Shown piece after piece: positions 54,219 through 64,000 of a stretch of 64,000 nucleotides of DNA (the stretch's first letter is position 1; each line of letters opens with the position of its first letter). The DNA is from Methylophilaceae bacterium. Lineage in GTDB: Bacteria; Pseudomonadota; Gammaproteobacteria; Burkholderiales; Methylophilaceae. The notes under the pieces are model-generated. The model saw only the letters and a program-made list of their open reading frames with translations. It did not search any database and had not been told where the DNA came from. Where the stretch lies: NCBI GenBank assembly GCA_018398995.1, contig CP073759.1, positions 868,001 through 932,000 on the forward strand. Direction: 5' to 3'. The position numbers were made by a program, and so were the translations under genes.

Positions 54219-54584
54219 TTAATCTTCTTGGCTGTCTTTGGGGCTATCCGCTAATGCTTCATCAATTAACTTGGTCATTTTCATACCATAATCGGCTGAT
54301 GCATCATATTCAAAATGCAATTGTGGTACTTTACGCAACAACATACGCTTGGCTATTTGCGAGCGCAAAAAACCAGCTGATTGGACTAAGCCTGCTTGCA
54401 ACTCTGGCGTCCCTTGTGCTGCACTGTAGAAAATCTTAGCATGTTCCATATCACCGGTTACTTCAACTTCAGTAACCGTTACCATACCAACACGCGGATC
54501 TTTTACTTCAAATTGCAACAAATCTGCCAATTCGCGGCGCATTTGCTCTGCGATTCGGCTGGATCTTGAAAATGCTTTTGCCAA
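54219..54584 (-). CDS. rbfA: Ribosome-binding factor A
   Basis: A 121-residue KH-like protein. It has RIAEQMRRELADLLQFEVKDPRVGMVTVTEVEVTGDMEHAKIFYSA and ends RKVPQLHFEYDASADYGMKMTKLIDEAL. It matures the 16S rRNA 5' end and aids cold adaptation. The start is a TTG at 54584 with GGGAAA just upstream, 16 bases from the infB stop. It is part of the nusA-infB-rbfA-truB operon. Confidence 0.94.
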   Translation of the reverse strand: MAKAFSRSSRIAEQMRRELADLLQFEVKDPRVGMVTVTEVEVTGDMEHAKIFYSAAQGTPELQAGLVQSAGFLRSQIAKRMLLRKVPQLHFEYDASADYGMKMTKLIDEALADSPKDSQED

Positions 54585-54600
54585 TTAATTTCCCAATAAC

Positions 54601-57273
54601 TTATAAAGTACGTGCAATTTCTAAGACTTCATAGACTTCTAATAAATCACCCACTTCAAGGTCGTTATAACCTTTTAATGACAAGCCACATTCGAAGTTA
54701 TTTTTTACTTCTTTAACATCATCTTTAAAGCGTTTTAATGAATCTAATTCGCCAGTGTGAATAATGACATTGTCACGCAATACACGCACTTTTGATTCAC
54801 GTGTAATTCGACCATCTCTTACATAACAGCCTGCAACAGAACCGATTTTGGAGATACGGAAAACTTCACGAATTTCTACACTACCAATGATACTTTCACG
54901 CTGCTCTGGCGGCAACATGCCACCAAGCGCAGCTTTAATTTCATCCACTGCCTCGTAAATAATATTGTAGTAGCGGACATCAACATCGTTAACTTCTATC
55001 AACTTACGAGCGCCAGTATCTGCACGAACATTAAAGCCGATTAGCAATGCATTTGATGCCACCGCCAAATTCACGTCCGACTCACTAATTGCACCAACAC
55101 CAGTATGAATGATATTGACACGCACCTCTTCGTTAGCCAGTTTACGTAAGCTACTTTCTAGCGCCTCGTTTGAACCTTGGACATCTGATTTAATTATCAA
55201 ACCTAATGTTTTTACTTCGCCATCAGACATTTGTCCCATCATGTTTTCTAGTTTTGCCGCTTGTTGTTTTGCAAACTTGACATCACGGAATTTTCCTTGA
55301 CGGAACATTGCAATTTCTCGTGCCTTGCGCTCGTCATTCAGCACAATTACTTCTTCGCCAGAAGCTGGCACATCAGACAATCCTAACACCTCAACTGGAA
55401 TAGACGGGCCCGCTTCTTTAATTTCTGCGCCAGTCTCGTCCAACATTGCGCGCACGCGCCCATATGTACTACCAGCCAACAACATATCACCGCGTCTTAA
55501 GGTGCCTGACTGTACAAGAATTGTAGACACCGGACCACGACCTTTATCTAAACGACCTTCAACAACCAAACCCTTAGCTGGTGTATTTTTGGGGGCTTTT
55601 AGTTCTAATATCTCAGCTTGCAATAACACCGCTTCTAACAAATCATCAATACCTTGACCAGTTTTAGCTGAAACATTACGGAACATCACCTCTCCACCGA
55701 AATCTTCTGGCACCACCTCTTCAGCGACCAACTCCATTTTCACTCGCTCAGGTTCAGCTTCTGGTTTGTCAATTTTATTAATGGCAACGACCAACGGCAC
55801 ATTACCCGCTTTCGCATGATGAATGGCCTCTCTCGTTTGCGGCATGACACCGTCATCTGCAGAAACAACCAAAATCACAACATCAGTTGCTTTTGCGCCA
55901 CGAGCTCGCATGGCAGTAAATGCTTCATGGCCCGGCGTGTCTAAAAAAGTCACCATGCCGTTTGGGGTCTCTACATGATAAGCGCCAATATGCTGTGTAA
56001 TACCACCTGCTTCACCGCCAGCCACTTTACTGGCGCGAATATAGTCTAGTAATGAGGTTTTACCATGATCGACATGGCCCATAACAGTCACTACTGGCGG
56101 GCGAGGCTCGAATACAGCGTATTCATGTGCGGTTTCTTCCAAGAAGGTTTCTGGGTCATTGTCTGCAGCAGCAATCGCAGTATGGCCCATCTCCTCAACC
56201 AGAATAATAGCCGTTTCTTGATCCAGCACTTGGTTGATGGTCACCATCATGCCCATGCCCATCAATGTTTTAATTAACTCACTGGCTTTAATAGCCATTT
56301 TTTTTGCCAAATCAGAAACAGAAATGGTTTCTGGTACTAGCACATCATGCACAACAGGTTCTGTTGGAGCGGTAAAAGCGTGTTCCACTTCTTCCTCTCT
56401 ACCGCGCCCTTTATTCTTGCCTTTAGGTGATCGCCATCCATTGCCGACTGGTGTGGCACCACGCGTTTTTAATCCGCGCTTGCGATTCTCTTCATCATTC
56501 CAATCTTTATTACTTCCTTTACCTTTTTTCGCATCCTTACTGACTGTTTTAATGCCATCTTTGACTGCTGGCTTATGTAATGTACCCTCACTCAGGCTTT
56601 TCGCTTTTTCTTTGGCCGCTGCTGCCGCTGCCGCATCTGCTTCATCTTTACGCTTTTTCTCTTCTTCAGCTCGACGTCTGATTAAATCCTCTTTTTTACG
56701 CAAATCTTCTTGCTGGAATGCGATTAGTTTTGCATGCCGCTCTGCTTCTTGCTCGCGAATGGCAATCTGCTCAGGTGTCAGCACTTGCTTTTTACGTTTA
56801 ACGACTGGATCGTCTTGTTGTTCAACATCGACAGTATTGACTGCATCAGCAATAGGCTCTGGGGCTTGCTCTTCTACAACGGGCTCTGGCGCTAACACTG
56901 GTTGCACTTCTATAACTGGCTCAATGACAGGCGGCACATCTTCAACAGCCGGTTTTGGCGCTTCAACAATTTCTTCATTACGAACTAATACACGCTTTTT
57001 TCGTACTTCAACCTGAATTGTGCGGGCTCTACCATCGCTATCCGTTTTTTTAATTTCTGTATTTTGTTTGCGTGTAAGTGTGATTTTATTCTTAGGTGCT
57101 TGTGCCGCACCATGCTCTTTGCGTAGGTAATTTAATAGTGCTGTTTTATCAGATTCGTCTAATTGATCGTCAACTGCAGTTTTATTTACGCCTGCGCTCT
57201 TCAATTGTTCTAATAGTAAAGCCGTTGGTAATCCCAACTCTTTAGCAAATTGTAAAACGGTTGATTGTGCCAT
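54601..57273 (-). CDS. infB: Translation initiation factor IF-2
   Basis: An 890-residue factor. The N-terminal helical domain ([24 protein letters not shown]) is followed by a long charged Ala/Glu/Lys linker (100-300). The G domain starts near 390 with GHVDHGKT (G1), DTPGHEAF (G3), NKIDKPEA (G4) and SAKTGQG (G5). The C-terminal IF-2 domains bind fMet-tRNA. It places initiator tRNA on the 30S subunit. It is in its normal place between nusA and rbfA. The Ala/Glu linker creates a long antisense frame that is not a gene. Confidence 0.97.
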   Translation of the reverse strand: MAQSTVLQFAKELGLPTALLLEQLKSAGVNKTAVDDQLDESDKTALLNYLRKEHGAAQAPKNKITLTRKQNTEIKKTDSDGRARTIQVEVRKKRVLVRNEEIVEAPKPAVEDVPPVIEPVIEVQPVLAPEPVVEEQAPEPIADAVNTVDVEQQDDPVVKRKKQVLTPEQIAIREQEAERHAKLIAFQQEDLRKKEDLIRRRAEEEKKRKDEADAAAAAAAKEKAKSLSEGTLHKPAVKDGIKTVSKDAKKGKGSNKDWNDEENRKRGLKTRGATPVGNGWRSPKGKNKGRGREEEVEHAFTAPTEPVVHDVLVPETISVSDLAKKMAIKASELIKTLMGMGMMVTINQVLDQETAIILVEEMGHTAIAAADNDPETFLEETAHEYAVFEPRPPVVTVMGHVDHGKTSLLDYIRASKVAGGEAGGITQHIGAYHVETPNGMVTFLDTPGHEAFTAMRARGAKATDVVILVVSADDGVMPQTREAIHHAKAGNVPLVVAINKIDKPEAEPERVKMELVAEEVVPEDFGGEVMFRNVSAKTGQGIDDLLEAVLLQAEILELKAPKNTPAKGLVVEGRLDKGRGPVSTILVQSGTLRRGDMLLAGSTYGRVRAMLDETGAEIKEAGPSIPVEVLGLSDVPASGEEVIVLNDERKAREIAMFRQGKFRDVKFAKQQAAKLENMMGQMSDGEVKTLGLIIKSDVQGSNEALESSLRKLANEEVRVNIIHTGVGAISESDVNLAVASNALLIGFNVRADTGARKLIEVNDVDVRYYNIIYEAVDEIKAALGGMLPPEQRESIIGSVEIREVFRISKIGSVAGCYVRDGRITRESKVRVLRDNVIIHTGELDSLKRFKDDVKEVKNNFECGLSLKGYNDLEVGDLLEVYEVLEIARTL

Positions 57274-57377
57274 GTACTGCTCCAGTCTCTTTACTTTTTT
57301 CTTACTACTTTAAATGACTTACTTAAGTCATGATTAATTATCACCATCGATTGATTAAGCTAAGCTTAGACCACAGC

Positions 57378-58844
57378 TTATTTAAACCAAGGTGCGCGCG
57401 CTGTCATAATGAGCGTTTTTGCGCGCTCTTCATCCATCCCGCTTAACTCGACCAACTCATCAACAGCCAACTCCGCCAAATCATTCATCGTCATAATGTC
57501 TTTTTTCGCCAGCAAAGCAGCCATCTCATCATCCATGCCTTCCATTTTTACCAAGGCTTCCGCAGGATCTTCCACTTTTTCTTCCTTAGCAATCGCCTCG
57601 GTTAACAGTGCTGCACGTGCGCGTGAACGCAGCTCATTAATGGTATCTTCATCAAACGCTTCAATTTCAGCCATTTCAGACATCGGTACATAAGCAATCT
57701 CTTCTAATGTACTAAAACCCTCTTGCACTAGGATATCCGCCACCTCTTCATCAACATCTAATTTTTCCATGAATAATTGGCTAACGCTTGCGTACTCGTC
57801 TTGATTCTTCTGGGCCGCTTCTTCCTCCGTCAGAATGTTTAACGTCCAACCCGTCAATTCAGAAGCTAGCCGCACATTCTGCCCACTGCGACCAATTGCC
57901 AGCGCCAACTGTTCTTCATCGACCACAACATCCATGCTATGGGTATCTTCGTTCACAACAATACTAGACACTTCAGCAGGCGCCATTGCATTAATGACAA
58001 ACTGTGCAGGCTCCATGCTCCAAAGTACAATATCGACACGCTCGCCAGCCAACTCTGCCGTTACGGCTTGGACGCGTGATCCACGCATGCCTACACAAGT
58101 GCCAACAGGATCTAAACGCTGATCATTTGCTTTAACCGCAATTTTTGACCGCAAACCTGGATCACGTGCCGCCGAACGAATCTCTAATAAGCCTTCTTCA
58201 ATCTCCGGTACTTCAAGCTCAAATAATCGTTGTAGAAACTCTGGTGAAGTACGCGATAAAATAAGTTGTGGACCACGACCACTCCTGTCAATTCGTGATA
58301 AGTTTGCGCGTACTCTATCGCCAACGCGCAGATTTTCTTTAGGAATCATCGATTCTCTTGGTAATCGACACTCAAGACGCCCAACCTCAATTAGCGCATC
58401 ACCTTTTTCCATACGCTTAATTACACCAGTCACCAACGTTTCATCACGCGCCAAAAAATCTTCTAAAATTTGCTCGCGCTCTGCCTCACGTACTTTCTGC
58501 AAAATCACTTGTTTAGCCGCTTGCGCACCAATGCGACCAAAAGAAATAGACTCTAAAGGCTCCTCATAATAGTCACCTATTTGTCTTCCTTTTGCGCGGT
58601 CATCTTCCTCATCAAACTGATAATCAGAATTTTCTAACAAGTCATATTCAACATACTGCCATCTTCTAAATGTCTCATACTCCCCGTTATCGCGGTTAAT
58701 CGAAACACGAATGTCGGCATTATCATCATGATTTTTTTTAGTCGCTGATGCTAAAGCCAATTCCAACGCAGTAAATACAATTTCCTTGCTCACGTTTTTT
58801 TCGTGCGCTAACGCATCTACCAATAACAAAATTTCTCGACTCAT
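57378..58844 (-). CDS. nusA: Transcription termination/antitermination factor NusA
   Basis: A 488-residue protein. The N-terminal polymerase-binding domain (1-125), S1 domain (about 135-200, [28 protein letters not shown]) and two KH domains ([48 protein letters not shown]) are followed by two acidic helix-hairpin repeats (from about 350, ending [21 protein letters not shown]). These repeats bind the polymerase alpha subunit in enterobacteria. GGAGAGA precedes the ATG. It takes part in pausing, termination and rRNA antitermination. Confidence 0.96.
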   Translation of the reverse strand: MSREILLLVDALAHEKNVSKEIVFTALELALASATKKNHDDNADIRVSINRDNGEYETFRRWQYVEYDLLENSDYQFDEEDDRAKGRQIGDYYEEPLESISFGRIGAQAAKQVILQKVREAEREQILEDFLARDETLVTGVIKRMEKGDALIEVGRLECRLPRESMIPKENLRVGDRVRANLSRIDRSGRGPQLILSRTSPEFLQRLFELEVPEIEEGLLEIRSAARDPGLRSKIAVKANDQRLDPVGTCVGMRGSRVQAVTAELAGERVDIVLWSMEPAQFVINAMAPAEVSSIVVNEDTHSMDVVVDEEQLALAIGRSGQNVRLASELTGWTLNILTEEEAAQKNQDEYASVSQLFMEKLDVDEEVADILVQEGFSTLEEIAYVPMSEMAEIEAFDEDTINELRSRARAALLTEAIAKEEKVEDPAEALVKMEGMDDEMAALLAKKDIMTMNDLAELAVDELVELSGMDEERAKTLIMTARAPWFK

Positions 58845-58900
58845 CGTCTCTCTCCGACTAAAAAATGATTACTTAACGATTAAAACTAATTCAACAATTA

Positions 58901-59368
58901 TTAAAACTGTGGACTTAAGCGTGCTTTATCAATATCAGTTAACGGCAAAATCTCAATCATGCCATCACATTCAATATGTAATAATCCGGCCTCTAGCCCG
59001 CGCAAAATACCAACAAAATTCTTTCTTGGCTCTTTATTCTGCACAAGCAAAGGAGCCCGCAACTTAATCTGAGCACGCTCACCTATAAATCGCACAAAAT
59101 CCTGTTCCTTCTTTAATACTCTATCCATGCCTGGGGACGAAACCTCAAGCCTGTCATAATCAACCTCATGTTCAACCGTTAAAACATTGCCTAATTGATT
59201 GCTCACCAACACACAATCATCAATGTTAACAGTATCCTTTATATCTTTCGGATTAAGCTTATCGATAAAAACACGCAATAGCTTACCTCGGTTCGACATT
59301 TCAAAGTCAACCAAATCAAAACCAAGCTGGGCAACTGTTTTCTCAACTAAACTTTGCAAATCCTGCAC
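58901..59368 (-). CDS. rimP: Ribosome maturation factor RimP
   Basis: About 155 residues. The N-terminal domain reads QDLQSLVEKTVAQLGFDLVDFEMSNRGKLLRVFID, followed by IDDCVLVSNQLGNVLTVEHEVDYDRLEVSSPGMDRVLKKEQDFVRFIGERAQIKL. It is required for 30S assembly. I chose the GTG at 59368 because AAGGA lies six bases upstream; a frame from 59395 would add nine residues with no site. It opens the rimP-nusA-infB operon, just after the rRNA operon terminator. A weak T-tailed hairpin sits in its leader (59411-59430). Confidence 0.92.
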   Translation of the reverse strand: MQDLQSLVEKTVAQLGFDLVDFEMSNRGKLLRVFIDKLNPKDIKDTVNIDDCVLVSNQLGNVLTVEHEVDYDRLEVSSPGMDRVLKKEQDFVRFIGERAQIKLRAPLLVQNKEPRKNFVGILRGLEAGLLHIECDGMIEILPLTDIDKARLSPQF

Positions 59369-59410
59369 AACATATCCTTTTAACTTCAACCACAAAAGTC
59401 GCGGAAATAA

Positions 59411-59430
59411 AAAAAGGGCCTACCGCCCCT
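59411..59430 (-). promoter_or_regulatory. Possible attenuator-like hairpin in the rimP leader
   Basis: Leftward, GGGC (complement of 59425-59428) pairs with GCCC (complement of 59416-59419) around a 5-nt loop, then seven T. The stem is only 4-5 bp. It lies 43 bases before the rimP start. NusA is known to autoregulate its operon in enterobacteria through leader termination, so a role is conceivable. Confidence 0.3.
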
Positions 59431-59598
59431 AAACAACAACAATTATATCAATAAATTCAGTGAATTGGAATGTGTTGCATCGATTTATAAAGAATGATGA
59501 CTTTTCAAAACTGTCATTTTTTCTCTATATATCAATATCCATTGCCTATTATTATTTAGCAGCCAACTAAATCTGTTTAAAAAAGCTAAAATCAAAAA

Positions 59599-59623
59599 CT
59601 AAAAAAGCCCCATAAAGGAGCTT
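59599..59623 (-). terminator. rRNA operon terminator
   Basis: Leftward, AAGCTCC pairs with GGGGCTT (complements of 59617-59623 and 59605-59611), allowing one G-U, and T residues follow. It lies about 20 bases after the 5S gene. Confidence 0.8.
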
Positions 59624-59642
59624 AGTTAGACACTAAATAAGA

Positions 59643-59758
59643 GCTTGGCGGTGACCTACTTTCGCATGCGAAGAGCATACTATCATTGGCGCAGGTTCGT
59701 TTCACGGCCCTGTTCGAGATGGGAAGGGGTGGGTCCAAACCGCTATTGCCACCAAGCA
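59643..59758 (-). rRNA. rrf: 5S ribosomal RNA
   Basis: The leftward sequence begins TGCTTGGTGGCAATAGC and contains CCCACCCCTTCCCATCTCGA and GTGAAACG. It ends CGCCAAGC, which pairs with the 5' end to form helix I. The ends are estimated to within a few bases. Confidence 0.93.
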
Positions 59759-59962
59759 TAAACGGTAATGTAACGCTGTTATAAACATCAGTTTATCTAA
59801 CAGCCTTTAACAAATTGGAAGAAGTAAAGATGCTTTATATAATCTGTTACAGATTTTATATAAAGTAATGGGCTTTGATTGTTTATTTCGTTTTTTTGGT
59901 CACTTTAGAACCAACCTCTTCCTAAAAGATATTCACTATCTTCAAGTCTTAAGGTTATAGGA
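59759..59962 (-). other. 23S-5S spacer with the 3' half of the 23S processing stem
   Basis: The spacer holds a 26-nt segment at 59805-59830 that is the reverse complement, with one mismatch, of 63125-63150 upstream of 23S. In the precursor RNA the two would pair and bracket 23S rRNA, the usual RNase III substrate. No tRNA lies here. Confidence 0.75.
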
Positions 59963-62842
<2,880 letters not shown>

Positions 62843-63124
62843 CTATAACGTTAAAACCTGAACGCCTTCTTCGGAATTACTCCCTCATTCAAATCTTTGT
62901 GCATGAGACACAATTATAGGTTTTCTAAAGCAACTTCTTCATTATTCCAAGGTTATTAAAATAATGAATGGTTTGTTATTTCAACTTCATTTGCCTTTAA
63001 TCAAACTTTACATTCAATTAAACACAACAAAGCAAAATGATTTTCGATTTTGCAATCAATAATATTATCCGACTAAGATAATATTACCCATTTGAATATA
63101 AAAGTCATCACAACTTCTATACTC

Positions 63125-63172
63125 TCTTTACTTCTTCCATTTTGTTAAAGAACACGCTAGCTAAAAAGCTAG
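63125..63172 (-). promoter_or_regulatory. boxB/boxA antitermination signals and 5' half of 23S processing stem
   Basis: Leftward, a small hairpin CTAGCT-TTTT-AGCTAG (63157-63172) is followed by GTTCTTTAACA (63143-63153), a good boxA. Then comes a segment (63125-63150) complementary to 59805-59830. boxA recruits NusB-S10 for rRNA antitermination. Confidence 0.7.
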
Positions 63173-63256
63173 AAGCAAATATTGTGAACTCAATACCCTC
63201 ACAAGACTTGCTTCTAGGTTTTACTTATCAAAGATCTTTACACCTTCCATGGCTTT

Positions 63257-63332
63257 TGGTGGAGGATAACGGGATCGAACCGTTGACCCCCTGCTTGCAA
63301 AGCAGGTGCTCTCCCAGCTGAGCTAATCCCCC
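63257..63332 (-). tRNA. tRNA-Ala (anticodon TGC)
   Basis: Leftward cloverleaf: acceptor GGGGGAT/ATCCTCC with a G-U, anticodon loop TTTGCAA, T arm ACGGTTCGATCCCGT, A discriminator, CCA encoded. It is in the usual place in the 16S-23S spacer. Confidence 0.96.
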
Positions 63333-63347
63333 ATGTAAGGCGATATC

Positions 63348-63424
63348 TGGTGGGTCTGGATGGACTCGAACCATCGACCCCTGCGTTATCAACACAGTGC
63401 TCTAACCAGCTGAGCTACAGACCC
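63348..63424 (-). tRNA. tRNA-Ile (anticodon GAT)
   Basis: Leftward cloverleaf: acceptor GGGTCTG/CAGACCC, anticodon loop TTGATAA, T arm GATGGTTCGAGTCCATC, A discriminator, CCA encoded. It is 15 bases from tRNA-Ala and nearer the 16S gene, the common Ile-Ala order. Confidence 0.96.
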
Positions 63425-63532
63425 TAATTAAAGGTTCAATTAGCGTGTCCGCTAATGTTTTGGCCAATCTTTGATATTGCTATATCTGAACGACTGATAA
63501 GTGTGAATGCTTGCAACCTAGGCACATTTCTC

Positions 63533-64000
<468 letters not shown>

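Noticed and set aside
56234-57016. 260-codon rightward frame opposite infB, rich in Ser, Ala and Thr
   Set aside because: It is the antisense of the Ala/Glu/Lys-rich linker of IF-2, whose codon bias leaves the complement open. It has no family match or ribosome site.

Overview
The window looks like a chromosomal segment of a moderately AT-rich Gram-negative bacterium. It is most likely a betaproteobacterium, plausibly of the methylotrophic Methylophilaceae (Methylotenera/Methylophilus type). The reasons are the conserved translation block rimP-nusA-infB-rbfA-truB-rpsO-pnp, an rRNA operon with tRNA-Ile and tRNA-Ala in the spacer, outer-membrane and LPS genes, DksA, Sel1/PepSY/DUF2244/DUF4149 proteins and a DabAB inorganic-carbon pump. 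The taxonomic call is inference; no methanol-oxidation gene lies in the window.

Layout. 1-3.8 kb: tail of an unknown gene, then a TetR regulator divergent from a tightly overlapping operon (DUF2141 protein, SDR oxidoreductase, and an iron-sulfur protein apparently fused to an SCP2-like domain). 3.9-6.8 kb: small envelope genes (beta-barrel, two Sel1-repeat proteins, DUF4149). 7.4-11.5 kb: a compact archaic (sigma/Csu-type) chaperone-usher fimbria operon with two spore-coat-U pilins. 11.8-16.2 kb: an SDR, a DUF2244 protein, a LON-domain protein preceded by a 13-bp tandem repeat, DUF4893, an unknown secreted protein and an LprI-like protein. 16.5-23.1 kb: a probable lipoprotein beta-carbonic anhydrase, a LysR regulator and the dabB-dabA pair, together an inorganic-carbon locus. 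23.2-29.6 kb: MipA/OmpV porin-like protein, a PhoPQ-like two-component system bracketed by PepSY proteins, and pepN. 29.8-38.4 kb: LPS/polysaccharide genes (ugd, msbA, O-antigen ligase, three glycosyltransferases, ELM1-like protein). 38.8-42.7 kb: a NarL/NarX-type two-component pair, a double-PepSY protein, a rhodanese and a TusA protein. 42.8-50.5 kb: housekeeping genes (valS, nfeD plus SPFH protein, moeB-like, three tRNAs, folD, dksA). 50.6-59.4 kb: pnp, rpsO, truB, rbfA, infB, nusA and rimP, all leftward. 59.6-64.0 kb: a leftward rRNA operon (5S, 23S, Ala and Ile tRNAs, 3' part of 16S, cut by the window end).

How it fits together. DabB (membrane, ND5-like) and DabA (cytoplasmic, carbonic-anhydrase-like) should convert CO2 to trapped bicarbonate. 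The exported carbonic anhydrase nearby could interconvert CO2 and bicarbonate in the periplasm, and LysR probably controls the set. Ugd, the glycosyltransferases, MsbA and the ligase are consistent with making, flipping and extending LPS core. The TetR operon is the least understood unit and the best candidate for an undescribed pathway. Decayed genes are visible at three places: about 6.95-7.15 kb, 17.4-17.6 kb and 48.2-48.6 kb. No insertion sequence, prophage, integrase or CRISPR array was seen.
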